Positions 17,577-26,034 of a stretch of DNA of 34,664 bases are shown here, in pieces. Under the pieces are notes generated by a model. That model worked only from the letters and a program-made list of their open reading frames with translations, was not told the DNA's origin and searched no databases. The DNA is taken from contig JALQYJ010000038.1 in the NCBI GenBank assembly GCA_023254175.1, forward strand, positions 1-34,664. The letters run 5' to 3'. The position numbers and the translations under genes were made by a program. Position 1 is the first letter of the stretch. Every line of letters begins with the position of its first letter. This DNA comes from Runella sp. GTDB taxonomy: Bacteria > Bacteroidota > Bacteroidia > Cytophagales > Spirosomataceae.

Positions 17577-18809
17577 TTAAAATGATTTCCCAATACTCCT
17601 CCCTGCAATCACTCCCGTAGTCCAAGCGGCTTGAAAGTTGTAGCCCCCTGTGATGCCATCAATATCCAGCACTTCCCCCGCAAAAAATAACCCAGATACG
17701 TGGCGGCTTTCGAGGGTTTTGGAGTGAAGGTTCGTTAAATTGATTCCTCCGCAGGTCACAAACTCGTCTTTGAACGTGGTTTTTCCCTCTACCTCCAACT
17801 GAAAATTGGTCAGTTGCTCTACCAAGCGGTGTAGGTTTTTGGAGGGCAAATCAGCCCAGCGCATTGTTTCGGGGATGTTAGCCAACTCAACCAATTGTTT
17901 CCAAAGGCGTTGAGGGATTCCGAAGGGCGCTTGAGTCGGTACAAACTTTCCTTTCCATTGTACGTCGCGCTGCATGGAAGTCAGTTGTTCTTGAATTTCG
18001 TTAGGTTTTTGATTGGTAAAATTAATCAAGGACGTAAATTGGTAATTTTTAGAGGCCAACTCACGCGCGCCCCAGGCCGACAAACGAAGTACCGCAGGCC
18101 CACTTACCCCCCAATGCGTAAACAACATCGGCCCTGCTTCGGTCAGTTTACTACCTGCCAATTTTACGCCCACTTTTCCTACCGACACTCCCATCAGGTC
18201 TTTCAGAGGTAATTTGGGTGCATTGAAAGTAAATAAAGAGGGCACGGGAGTTTCGATTTCTAATCCCAACCTCTCCAACCAATCGTAGCCCGACAATTGC
18301 GGGTGTCCTCCCGAAGTCACCAAAACTCGATTTACACTTTTTTCTTCTCCCGACTGAAACTTTAGCAAGAACTGTTCTCCATCAGCTACAATAGCATTTA
18401 CCCCCGCACTCGTACGCACCTCCACTCCCACTCGCTGCGCCGCTTGTTGTAAACAATCCATAATCGTTTCGGAACTGTCAGTCGTGGGAAACATGCGGCC
18501 ATCGGGTTCGGTTTTGAGAGCTACTCCTCGGTTTTCAAACCACTGAATGGTATGTTGGTTATTAAAAATTTCAAACAAAGGGCGTAAAAACTTTGCCCCG
18601 CGTGGGTAGCCTTTCACCAATTCAGAAAGCGTAGGCGCAGCGTTGGTGACATTACACCGTCCGCCGCCCGAAATCTTTACTTTACTGAGCACATTGCGGC
18701 TTTTTTCAAAAATAGTCACCTTGGCGGTGGGAAAAGTCTCGGCGGCAGTGATGGCACCCATAAATCCAGCGGCTCCGCCGCCAATAACTGCGATGTGTAA
18801 TGATTGCAC
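17577..18809 (-). CDS. BaiN/HI0933-family FAD-dependent oxidoreductase
   Basis: This 410-aa flavoprotein begins with a Rossmann FAD-binding site (IAVIGGGAAGFMGAITAAE) at residues 5-25, followed by the family signature KVKISGGGRCNVTNA. Further family blocks are EPDGRMFPTTDSSETI, LVTSGGHPQLSGYDWLERLG, and the C-terminal FAD contact GEVLDIDGITGGYNFQAAW. The length matches the family. Members are annotated as NAD(P)/FAD-dependent oxidoreductases; BaiN acts in bile-acid dehydroxylation, but most homologues have no known substrate. The start is GTG at 18807-18809, the only codon that fits in front of the first strand. It is divergent from the nuclease gene. Confidence 0.9.
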   Translation of the reverse strand: MQSLHIAVIGGGAAGFMGAITAAETFPTAKVTIFEKSRNVLSKVKISGGGRCNVTNAAPTLSELVKGYPRGAKFLRPLFEIFNNQHTIQWFENRGVALKTEPDGRMFPTTDSSETIMDCLQQAAQRVGVEVRTSAGVNAIVADGEQFLLKFQSGEEKSVNRVLVTSGGHPQLSGYDWLERLGLEIETPVPSLFTFNAPKLPLKDLMGVSVGKVGVKLAGSKLTEAGPMLFTHWGVSGPAVLRLSAWGARELASKNYQFTSLINFTNQKPNEIQEQLTSMQRDVQWKGKFVPTQAPFGIPQRLWKQLVELANIPETMRWADLPSKNLHRLVEQLTNFQLEVEGKTTFKDEFVTCGGINLTNLHSKTLESRHVSGLFFAGEVLDIDGITGGYNFQAAWTTGVIAGRSIGKSF

Positions 18810-18938
18810 GTTTTATTGGTCTAATATCGGCTCGAAAGTGCGGAAACTTTTGGGAAGTTCAAAAAAAACATTGCGTTGTTCAACCTTCTGTACCGTTATT
18901 TGCGTTTTATACGAAAAAACAGAGAACAAAAGTTGAGC

Positions 18939-19973
18939 ATGTATTATCGAAAAGGCTTGCGCTGGGGAAATACCCTGATGCTATTATTCACTTTTATCGC
19001 CATTGGGTTAGTGCTTCATTACCGTGGCCGCACCAAACCGCTTGTTTCTTTTTGGAACGACGTTAAAAGTGTATTTATCTACCAAGAACGCTCCTCGAAC
19101 AGAAATAATCCCTACAAAACACCAGAACCTACCAGTACAGCTTCCGACGACCGTACGTCTTCCAACAAAGACGACCGTAGTTTGTTGGAAAAAGAAGGGT
19201 TTAAAACCGATACGGAAGGTACTTCGGGCGAAGAAGAAGCAGAAAGTACTAGCAATAACGATGTTGATTTTTCTAAGGCAAAAGATTTTGGGTTACCCGC
19301 TATTGGTTCTAACGACCAAATCATCCGCCACCATCGTATTACCCTCCGTTACCGCGAACAATACGAACAAGCCGACTGGGTTGCATACAAGTTATTGAGC
19401 GAAGAAGCAAGTACATCCCTTTCTCGCGATGGTAATAAGTTTGTCCCCGACCCACTCGTCAAAACTGGCTCGGCTACACACTCCGACTATACCCGTTCGG
19501 GTTACGACCGTGGGCATTTAGCACCTGCAGGAGATTTTAATATTTCGCCCGACGATAAGCAAGAAACGTTTTACATGAGCAACATCAGCCCGCAGGTGGG
19601 TGATTTTAACCGTGGAATTTGGAGCGACTTAGAACAAAAATTTCGTCAGTGGGCACAGCGTGACGAAGAGTTGTACGTAGTGACAGGCCCTGTTTTAAAA
19701 CCTGGCTTACCTACCATTGGTAAAAACAACGAAATTGCGGTTCCAGAAATGTATTATAAAATTGCGCTTTGCCTCACCGACCGCCAACCGCGTATGATTG
19801 GTTTTTTGATGAGAAATCAGTTTTCGAGCGAAAACCTCAAAACATTTGTTGTAAGTGTAGATGAAATTGAGCGCCTCACGGGTATTGATTTTTTCCCAAA
19901 ACTTCCTGATGCATTGGAGAAAAAACTAGAAAGTTCAACGACGACCCAAGGCTGGTTTTCGACTAGGAATTAA
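18939..19973 (+). CDS. Membrane-anchored DNA/RNA non-specific endonuclease
   Basis: This protein (344 aa from the ATG at 18939; a TTG at 18876 would add 21 residues) has one N-terminal membrane segment (NTLMLLFTFIAIGLVLHY), then a Ser/Thr/Asp/Glu-rich linker of about 90 residues, and a C-terminal beta-beta-alpha-metal nuclease domain of the NUC1/EndoG type. The catalytic His193 is in DRGH (GYDRGHLAPAGDF), and the metal-binding Asn is in MSNISPQVGDFNRGIW. LYVVTGPVL and MYYKIALCL are other typical strands. The domain probably faces the periplasm or cell surface, where it could degrade external DNA/RNA. No immunity protein is adjacent, which is in line with a located, non-cytoplasmic enzyme. The 3' end overlaps the nitrilase pseudogene on the other strand by 11 bases. 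Confidence 0.9.
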   Translation: MYYRKGLRWGNTLMLLFTFIAIGLVLHYRGRTKPLVSFWNDVKSVFIYQERSSNRNNPYKTPEPTSTASDDRTSSNKDDRSLLEKEGFKTDTEGTSGEEEAESTSNNDVDFSKAKDFGLPAIGSNDQIIRHHRITLRYREQYEQADWVAYKLLSEEASTSLSRDGNKFVPDPLVKTGSATHSDYTRSGYDRGHLAPAGDFNISPDDKQETFYMSNISPQVGDFNRGIWSDLEQKFRQWAQRDEELYVVTGPVLKPGLPTIGKNNEIAVPEMYYKIALCLTDRQPRMIGFLMRNQFSSENLKTFVVSVDEIERLTGIDFFPKLPDALEKKLESSTTTQGWFSTRN

Positions 19974-20491
19974 TCCTGACATCGACCTCATGGGTTTTGG
20001 TATCGACCACCAAAACCCCTTCCATTTCATCGTCAAGCTGTTTTAGTAGTCCTCCGGGCGACCAAGCGGCCCTTTTTCCTGCTCCAACAAAATCCTCGCA
20101 TGACCCCACACAATTGGCAATCAGTACCGTCATTGAGTGATTTTTGGCCAATTTGGAAAGAATCTCCGCCGATTTTTCCATCCCCGATGCGGTTTTAGCT
20201 ACGCTGGCTACGTAAATTTTCGCCCCGCTATGGATGGCGCATTCGGTATGTTCTGCTACTGATAATTCGTAACAAATTGCCAACGCTACGGCTTCGCCTT
20301 TTACCTCAATCGTTGGAAAATTTTTACCACTGACAAAAAACGGTTCCTCATCGGTATGAAGGTATTTTTTGGAGTAAACCAAACGCGTTTGGTGAGGGCG
20401 AAACAAGGCCAAACTAATATGTAGCAGCAGCACTTCGGCTGGATATCCCTACCCCTTTGGGCGACTTTAATTGTACAACTGCAATTTTCAC
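19963..20491 (-). pseudogene. Nitrilase-family (carbon-nitrogen hydrolase) pseudogene
   Basis: The region contains both ends of a carbon-nitrogen hydrolase but not its middle. From a GTG at 20489-20491 it encodes the standard N-terminus VKIAVVQLKSPKG, and the next family residues GDIQP appear in a second frame. The body from ISLALFRPHQTRLVYSKKYLH onward lies in a third frame, starting near 20433. In family members about 80-90 residues separate these parts, including the FPELS-type segment with the catalytic Glu; that stretch is missing. The remaining triad residues are present (Lys in YSKKYLH, Cys in ICYELS). An independent start at GTG 20431-20433 could still give a 156-aa fragment, but it would lack the Glu and should be inactive. 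Confidence 0.8.
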
Positions 20492-20503
20492 AGAAAACTG
20501 ATT

Positions 20504-21298
20504 TTATTTACTACGCAACACCACAATACCACTGTGTTTTTTAACCCGTTGAAGGTAATCCGCCAAGGTTTCAGTCGACAAAATCACCTTCTTAGCTTCC
20601 GACGAAGCGTGCAGCAAAAACGCTCGGCCATTGCGTTTTACCACAAATCCTTCGTGGTTAAAATCCAAACCTTCAATACCCGATGTGATGCCAATGATAT
20701 CCCCGTCTTGCAACTTTGGTTCTACACCTTCTACCTCTTTTTTAGGAAGATAAAACCACGATTTACTTGACAGTTTCGCCTCTACTTCTTGGGTAGTTTG
20801 AAAATCTTTTTCTTCGGACAAACCCGCATAGGCTGAACGATGCGACGTCATAAAATTTATCAAGGGTTGGATTTTTGTTCCTCCTAATTCTTCGGTCACA
20901 TCATCAAAAAGCCCTTGGGCTTCTCCCTGAAACTTCCATTCCAAAAAATAATGCAAACGAGAACCGTAGCCATCAATGACCCCATTTCGGTAACGCATTT
21001 GTACCAATTGGTTTTGGAACTGCATATAGGTTTTTTGGTGGTAACGGGCGTAGGTAATCGCCATCACCGACTCCACAAAAGTGTAACAGTCAAACTCGCG
21101 AAGATTACACACCAAGTTTTCGGGCGAACGTTCTAGCGTATGCGCTACGTAGGGTGTCCCCACGAAACTTTTGGCTATAGCCAAGGAAGTCGCAGCTTTG
21201 GTAGGCCCTTTCTCAACTTGAATTTTTTCCGCAAAAATGGTCTGATTCAAGTCAATAACGACCCACATTCCCAAAAATAAACTCAGTAGTATCTTCAT
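20504..21298 (-). CDS. DUF1460 (amidase-like, NlpC/P60-related) protein
   Basis: The 264-aa product matches DUF1460, a papain-like family annotated as N-acetylmuramoyl-L-alanine amidase-like. I start at the ATG 21296-21298, which opens a signal peptide (MKILLSLFLGMWVVIDL...IFA); the longer frame runs through a hairpin repeat and is unlikely to be coding. The probable nucleophile is Cys71 in EFDCYTFVES, followed by a block with Arg/Tyr (MRYRNGVIDGYGSRLHYFLEW) and the likely His in DFNHEGFVV, then FLLHASS. Such proteins act in the periplasm on peptidoglycan fragments or lipid-linked substrates, though this one's substrate is unknown. The nitrilase pseudogene begins 12 bases downstream and was presumably co-transcribed. 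Confidence 0.85.
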   Translation of the reverse strand: MKILLSLFLGMWVVIDLNQTIFAEKIQVEKGPTKAATSLAIAKSFVGTPYVAHTLERSPENLVCNLREFDCYTFVESVMAITYARYHQKTYMQFQNQLVQMRYRNGVIDGYGSRLHYFLEWKFQGEAQGLFDDVTEELGGTKIQPLINFMTSHRSAYAGLSEEKDFQTTQEVEAKLSSKSWFYLPKKEVEGVEPKLQDGDIIGITSGIEGLDFNHEGFVVKRNGRAFLLHASSEAKKVILSTETLADYLQRVKKHSGIVVLRSK

Positions 21299-21320
21299 CT
21301 TTTGTTTTCTGTTCTGTTCG

Positions 21321-21387
21321 TGTGGAGGTTTGCTCACAACCCCCGACGAGAATACGGATAGTCGGGTTGTGAGCAAACCTCTGCACA
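21321..21387. repeat. Long inverted repeat between the OsmC and DUF1460 genes
   Basis: GAGGTTTGCTCACAACCC (21325-21342) is repeated inverted as GGGTTGTGAGCAAACCTC (21364-21381). The pairing continues inward as CGAC/GTCG with two extra C on the left side, and outward as TGTG/CACA with two unpaired bases on the right. The loop is about 13 bases. It sits between two genes on the same strand, just after the OsmC stop codon and before the DUF1460 start, where it may attenuate read-through or mark a REP-like element. Confidence 0.8.
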
Positions 21388-21389
21388 AT

Positions 21390-21809
21390 CTACGCTACCT
21401 TCCATTCAAAAGTGATGGATTGCTCAATATCTGGGTGTAGGCTAAGGGCTACTGGACAAGTATAAGCCGCTCGTTCCAATTTGGCTTTTTCGACTTCACT
21501 GAGTTCCGTACCTGTCAGCATTGAAAGTTTTACTTCTACCTTCGCAATTTTACGCGGAGGCTCCGCCGACATCCCTTTAGTAATTTCCATTTGTGAACCC
21601 TTCAAATCAATTTCATCGCGGCGGGCTACAATTCCCATGATGGTCATCATGCAACTCCCCAAAGCGGTTGCTACAAGGTCGGTGGGAGAAAACGCTTCCC
21701 CTTTTCCATTATTGTCGGTGGGAGCATCGGTTATAATGGTTGTACCTGACTGTAAGTGAATAGCTTCAGTACGTAAATCTCCTAAGTAGGTGGTTTGTGC
21801 AGTTGGCAT
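21390..21809 (-). CDS. OsmC/Ohr family protein
   Basis: This small protein of 139 aa is an OsmC-type peroxiredoxin-like hydroperoxide reductase. The two redox cysteines are Cys53 in LGSCMMTIMG and Cys118 in YTCPVALSLHP, both in the usual positions. The start chosen is the ATG 21807-21809 (MPTAQTTYLGDLRTE), the canonical OsmC beginning; an upstream in-frame Met would add eleven unlikely residues. The enzyme reduces organic hydroperoxides in the cytoplasm using dihydrolipoyl or similar thiols. That makes the neighbouring lipA a potentially relevant link, though the genes are on opposite strands and this is only inference. Confidence 0.9.
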   Translation of the reverse strand: MPTAQTTYLGDLRTEAIHLQSGTTIITDAPTDNNGKGEAFSPTDLVATALGSCMMTIMGIVARRDEIDLKGSQMEITKGMSAEPPRKIAKVEVKLSMLTGTELSEVEKAKLERAAYTCPVALSLHPDIEQSITFEWKVA

Positions 21810-21996
21810 AGTTATGAAATTATAAAGTGTATCAATCTGCAATTTACCGTTTATAAAAAAAAACCAAACCAGTTGTCCCCAAAAATAGTTTATCTTACAT
21901 ATTTATCTACGCAACTTTTTTACACCTTTTCGCGTAAGTAGATTTGACTATAACAGGTATTTTTGGTAGGTTTAGATAAAATTTTTGTGAAGTCTG

Positions 21997-22758
21997 ATGA
22001 AAGCTGTTTCGACCCTCACCCTGGCTTTGATGTTGCTTGTACAAGCGGCCTGGAGCCAACAACGTACTACTAAAACCAATGCCGAAGACGACGGCGAAGA
22101 AGAATATAGCTCCATTACTACCTATGGAGTAACTACCAATACTAATTCTGGTTTGTTGGGAGGTTTTGTATTTCGTCACTCAACGCAAATCGACAAACAA
22201 CTTTTTGGACGTCATCAATATCGGTATTTAGGGCTCGAACTGGTCAATGTTCGCCACGCTAAAGAACTATCGCAATCAAGTAATACGGGCGCACGTTTTA
22301 CACCTGGCAAACAGAACTACCTTTTTGTCTTACGCCCCCAGTACGGTCGTGAAATTATCCTGTCGAACCGCAATAACGACGAAGGAATTTCAATCAACGG
22401 TATCCTTGCCGCGGGGGTATCTCTTGGAATTTTGAAACCTTACTATATCCAATACCAAGTTCGTCCAGGCATTGTACGCACCGAAGCCTACGACCCCCTA
22501 AAACACACCGACTTAGGCAATATCTTAGGCTCTGGGAACCTGCTTCAAGGTCTAGGCAGTTCAAAAATTATTCCTGGCATCAATGCCAAGCTTGGTTTTA
22601 GTTTTGAGTTGAGTGCGTTTCGCAGCAATCTCACTGGCGTAGAAATTGGCTTTTTGACCGAGCTTTTTGGCAAAGCCCCCGTCATTATTCCTTTTGCCGA
22701 AAACCGTAGCTTATTTACGTCTGGCTACGTGACGTTGTTTTTTGGAAACAAGAAATGA
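21997..22758 (+). CDS. Predicted outer membrane beta-barrel protein
   Basis: I do not recognise a named family for this 253-aa protein. It has a signal peptide (MKAVSTLTLALMLLVQAAWSQ), an acidic stretch (EDDGEEEY) and then a run of alternating strands (GLLGGFVFRHST, YRYLGLELVNVRH, KQNYLFVLRPQYGRE, GINAKLGFSFELSAF) ending in [10 protein letters not shown], consistent with a small outer-membrane barrel seen in Cytophagales. It may be a conserved hypothetical of that group. Its stop overlaps the start of the SGNH hydrolase gene by four bases (ATGA), so the two are translationally coupled. The operon continues into lipA. Confidence 0.7.
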   Translation: MKAVSTLTLALMLLVQAAWSQQRTTKTNAEDDGEEEYSSITTYGVTTNTNSGLLGGFVFRHSTQIDKQLFGRHQYRYLGLELVNVRHAKELSQSSNTGARFTPGKQNYLFVLRPQYGREIILSNRNNDEGISINGILAAGVSLGILKPYYIQYQVRPGIVRTEAYDPLKHTDLGNILGSGNLLQGLGSSKIIPGINAKLGFSFELSAFRSNLTGVEIGFLTELFGKAPVIIPFAENRSLFTSGYVTLFFGNKK

Positions 22759-23798
22759 AGTCGCTGTTTCAGAACGCTCTACTCTTTGTTTTATCCTGTA
22801 TTGTCACTCTAGGAATTGTTGAAATAGGCATGAGGTTCTTTTCAAAAAAAGGACTTAGCTACCTTCAATCAGATTCGTATTTGGGCTGGACTACCCAACG
22901 AAATAGTCGCTATAAACTCGCCAAAGTGGATGGTTGTGGGCAGCCCTATTCGCTTTCTTATACCACCAATAAAGACGGCTTTCGTCGGTTTGGAGATACC
23001 GCTTCTATCCACCCCAAAGTCCTTTTTATTGGCGACTCTTTCACCCAAGCCATTGATGCTTCCGATGATAGCACTTATTTTTCGCTGCTAAGTAAACAGC
23101 TCGCTTTTAAAGTATTTGCCAACGGTACTGGTGGCCATAGCACCCTGCAAGAGGCTATGCAACTAGAACAAGTCATTGATAAAATTAAACCTAACGTAGT
23201 GGTTCTTCAATTTTGTGAAAATGACTTTATCAACAACAGTTTTGAGTTAGAAAAAGCGAGTATTTATCACAACAACCAACAACGACGGCCTTACCTTAAT
23301 CTTCGAGGAGAAATTTATTATGCCAATCCTGCACAAAACTCCCTTGCGCGATTTGTGGTCAATCACTCCAAACTTCTTTCGTTTTTACTCCCTAAAATAA
23401 AGATTTTGCTTGAAAGGTCATCTGCCAAAAAATCCGCCAATCAAGCTCAATATGAGTCATTTAAGCCCGAGGATTATCGACAAGCGGAAAAAATAACTGA
23501 CTTAGGCATTCAAAAAATTAAGTTAATTTGTAAAAAAAACAATGCCACGCTCGTCAGCTTTCCAGTGGATGCACCCGTAAGAACCACCCAAACAAAAACA
23601 CCCTATGAGTTGTTGATGCAACAAAACGGTATTGAAATTTTGGGGAACGTACCAGCGGCGATTGCGAAACTAGAACGCGCTGGAATTTGTTGTCGAGCCA
23701 AGGATGAGGCGCATTGGAACCACCTCGGGCACCGAGTATGTGCCCAAACCTTAATGAACCGTTTACAATTCGTGATAAATCACGCAGCAAAGCAATGA
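22755..23798 (+). CDS. Membrane-anchored SGNH/GDSL hydrolase family protein
   Basis: This 347-aa protein has an N-terminal membrane anchor ([21 protein letters not shown]), then an SGNH-hydrolase fold. The block I motif is FIGDSFTQ with Ser95 as nucleophile, block II is the Gly in NGTGGHST, block III is the Asn in FCENDF, and the last block is [10 protein letters not shown] with Asp317 and His320. Such enzymes remove acyl groups from lipids, sugars or peptidoglycan; the anchor suggests action in the periplasm. It overlaps the upstream outer-membrane protein gene and the downstream lipA start by four bases each (ATGA), a tight three-gene coupling. Confidence 0.83.
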   Translation: MKSLFQNALLFVLSCIVTLGIVEIGMRFFSKKGLSYLQSDSYLGWTTQRNSRYKLAKVDGCGQPYSLSYTTNKDGFRRFGDTASIHPKVLFIGDSFTQAIDASDDSTYFSLLSKQLAFKVFANGTGGHSTLQEAMQLEQVIDKIKPNVVVLQFCENDFINNSFELEKASIYHNNQQRRPYLNLRGEIYYANPAQNSLARFVVNHSKLLSFLLPKIKILLERSSAKKSANQAQYESFKPEDYRQAEKITDLGIQKIKLICKKNNATLVSFPVDAPVRTTQTKTPYELLMQQNGIEILGNVPAAIAKLERAGICCRAKDEAHWNHLGHRVCAQTLMNRLQFVINHAAKQ

Positions 23799-24673
23799 TA
23801 GAACTTCCTGTTATCGCATCTGAGCGTAAAAAACGCCCCGATTGGCTAAGAGTTAAACTTCCGACTGGGCCAGAGTACCGCAAAGTTCGGACAATTGTTG
23901 ATACCAATAAACTCCACACCATTTGTGAAAGTGGAAACTGTCCTAACATGGGCGAGTGTTGGGGAGAAGGAACCGCCACGTTTATGATTTTGGGCAATGT
24001 CTGTACGCGCAGCTGCTCGTTTTGTGCCGTAGCCACAGGCCGTCCCAACGAATACGACGCCGACGAACCGCGCCGCGTAGCCGAAGCCATCAAAACGATG
24101 GGCGTAAAACATGCCGTTATTACGTCGGTCAACCGCGATGAGTTGAAAGACCGTGGGGCCGAAATTTGGTACCAAACCGTCGTTTTGACCAAAGAACTTA
24201 GCCCTTCTACTACCATCGAAACGCTTATTCCCGATACCAAAGGAAACTGGGAAGCGCTGGAACGGATGATTTCGGCAGGGCAAGAAGTGGTGTCACATAA
24301 TATGGAAACGGTGACTCGGTTGTACCGTGCCGTACGCCCACAAGCCAAATACGAACGTAGTTTGGAACAAATCAAACGTACCAAAGCCTACGGCAAACGT
24401 ACCAAATCGGGCATTATGCTTGGCTTGGGCGAAACCCAAGAAGAGATGTTAAAAGCCATGGACGACTTAGTAGAAAATGGCTTAGACGTGCTTACGCTTG
24501 GTCAGTATTTGCAACCAACCAAAATGCACCACGAAGTGATTGAGTGGATTCACCCTGATACGTTTGCGATGTACCGCGAAGAGGGGCTCAAACGTGGCTT
24601 AAAATACGTGGAATCGGGGCCGCTGGTGCGTTCGAGCTACCACTCTGAGCGCCATGTCAACGTGCCGATTTAA
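23795..24673 (+). CDS. lipA: Lipoyl synthase LipA
   Basis: The 292-aa product is lipoyl synthase, a radical SAM enzyme that inserts two sulfurs into protein-bound octanoyl groups. The auxiliary cluster motif is C-x4-C-x5-C at Cys44, Cys49 and Cys55 ([16 protein letters not shown]); the radical SAM motif is Cys70, Cys74 and Cys77 ([17 protein letters not shown]). The C-terminal SSYHSERH supplies the conserved Ser ligand of the auxiliary cluster. The start is the ATG 23795-23797 ([18 protein letters not shown]), the normal LipA beginning, which overlaps the hydrolase stop; a TTG at 23714 lies in hydrolase coding sequence and is rejected. lipB is not in the window. Confidence 0.96.
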   Translation: MIELPVIASERKKRPDWLRVKLPTGPEYRKVRTIVDTNKLHTICESGNCPNMGECWGEGTATFMILGNVCTRSCSFCAVATGRPNEYDADEPRRVAEAIKTMGVKHAVITSVNRDELKDRGAEIWYQTVVLTKELSPSTTIETLIPDTKGNWEALERMISAGQEVVSHNMETVTRLYRAVRPQAKYERSLEQIKRTKAYGKRTKSGIMLGLGETQEEMLKAMDDLVENGLDVLTLGQYLQPTKMHHEVIEWIHPDTFAMYREEGLKRGLKYVESGPLVRSSYHSERHVNVPI

Positions 24674-24702
24674 AAATCGAAGACCACTATGAATAAGAGT
24701 AC

Positions 24703-25860
24703 ATGCAAAACTACGACTTCATCATCGCAGGAGGAGGATTAGCAGGACTTAGTTTGGCCTATTATATGAACCAAACGGTACTGCGCGATAAATCTATCCT
24801 CATTATTGACCAAGACACCAAGTCCCAGAATGATCGGACTTGGTGTTTTTGGGAAAAAGACCTTCAAAGTCCGTTTGATTCGATTGTCCATCGCCAATGG
24901 AATCAAGTGTATTTTCATGGAACTAACTTTTCGTCGGCGCTTGAGCTAGGGCCTTATTCCTACAAATGGCTGCGGGGAATTGATTTTTACACCTTTGTCA
25001 AAACCGATTTAGCCCAAAACCCCAACATTACCTTCGTTCAAGAGCGCATCGAGCGAGTCAAAGACACGCCCAACGGTGGTTTTATCATCACTGAACACAA
25101 CCAATACCTGGGCGGTTACGTCTTTGATAGTACCTACTCATTGAAGTTAAATTTACCAGATTGCCATAACCTGCTGCAACATTTTAAAGGGTGGGAAATC
25201 GAAACTGACGTGCCGATTTTTGACCCCAATTGTCCCGTTATGATGGACTATCGGGTGGAACAACGCGGCCTTGGCGTACGGTTTATGTATGTGTTGCCCG
25301 AAAGTCCAACGCGGGCAATGATTGAATACACCATTTTTTCAGGCAAACTTCTCCCCACAACCGAATACGACGCCGAACTTCACGCTTACATCAAAGACTT
25401 TCTGAAAATCAGTAACTTTCGGATTGAACACGAAGAGTTTGGCGTCATTCCTATGACCGATGAACCTACGCCTTCACTAGAAGGAGAGCATATTTTTCGA
25501 ATCGGAACAGGTGGGGGTTACGTCAAAGCCTCGACGGGCTATGCGTTTCAGCGAACGCAGCGATTTACGCGTGAATTGGTCAAAAATTTGGTCACTGTTG
25601 GAAAACCTCTTCCCCCAAAACGTTCTCTCAAAAAACGCTTTAAAGACCTACTCGACAGTACTTTGCTAAACGTTCTTCTCAAAAGTCGTGCTTCGGGAAA
25701 AGAGGTGTTTACAGCGCTTTATCAGAAAAACCCAACGCCACGCTTGTTTGCTTTTCTGGACGAAGACACCACACTACTTGACGATTTAAAAATCATGTCA
25801 ACCGTTCCGCTCGGCGCCTTTACCAAGGGAATCTTTGACGTTCTACGCAAAAAAATCTAA
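24703..25860 (+). CDS. crtY: Lycopene cyclase family protein (CrtY-like)
   Basis: This 385-aa FAD-dependent protein matches the bacterial lycopene beta-cyclase (CrtY/CrtL) family. It opens with the dinucleotide-binding site FIIAGGGLAGLSLAYYM and a DQDTKSQNDRTWCFWE block, the family's hallmark. Later blocks include MMDYRVEQRGLGVRFMYVLP, MIEYTIFSG, GVIPMTDEP and IGTGGGYVKASTGYAFQRTQ. The enzyme cyclises the ends of lycopene in carotenoid synthesis at the membrane. No crtB, crtI or crtZ is adjacent, so the pathway's other genes must be elsewhere. The gap to lipA is 29 bases, which allows co-transcription. The symbol is a family-level assignment. Confidence 0.88.
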   Translation: MQNYDFIIAGGGLAGLSLAYYMNQTVLRDKSILIIDQDTKSQNDRTWCFWEKDLQSPFDSIVHRQWNQVYFHGTNFSSALELGPYSYKWLRGIDFYTFVKTDLAQNPNITFVQERIERVKDTPNGGFIITEHNQYLGGYVFDSTYSLKLNLPDCHNLLQHFKGWEIETDVPIFDPNCPVMMDYRVEQRGLGVRFMYVLPESPTRAMIEYTIFSGKLLPTTEYDAELHAYIKDFLKISNFRIEHEEFGVIPMTDEPTPSLEGEHIFRIGTGGGYVKASTGYAFQRTQRFTRELVKNLVTVGKPLPPKRSLKKRFKDLLDSTLLNVLLKSRASGKEVFTALYQKNPTPRLFAFLDEDTTLLDDLKIMSTVPLGAFTKGIFDVLRKKI

Positions 25861-25901
25861 GCGGGATTAGCCACTAGCCTATCTTGACAGGCGCAATAGG
25901 T

Positions 25902-25976
25902 CTATGCCAAAGTACTCTTACGCTCTTGTTCTAACAAGTAAGCTATACTTTCCTGTATCTTTGAGTCGTACTTCAT
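25902..25976 (-). pseudogene. 24-codon remnant, possible transposase N-terminus
   Basis: A minus-strand reading frame starts at ATG 25974-25976 and ends at TAG 25902-25904: MKYDSKIQESIAYLLEQERK plus STLA. A perfect -7 box (TATATTTG, 25981-25988) precedes it by four bases. The helix-forming opening resembles the start of IS630-type transposases from memory, but I cannot verify this, and no further transposase sequence is found downstream. It stands at the point where the base composition turns AT-rich and could be an insertion scar. Confidence 0.4.
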
Positions 25977-26034
25977 AATGCAAATATACGACTATCTATT
26001 TCTAAATTAGTATTAGTTATTAGCAGTAGGCTTT

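Noticed and set aside
19963-20433. Intact short nitrilase starting at GTG 20431-20433
   Set aside because: The true N-terminus is still readable just upstream in another frame, and the fragment lacks the catalytic Glu region.
21299-21388. Upstream extension of the DUF1460 protein
   Set aside because: It would translate the inverted repeat at 21321-21387, and the signal peptide begins at the later ATG.
23714-23794. Longer LipA with 27 extra N-terminal residues from a TTG
   Set aside because: The stretch is coding sequence of the SGNH hydrolase in another frame, and LipA proteins normally start at the MIELP-type Met.
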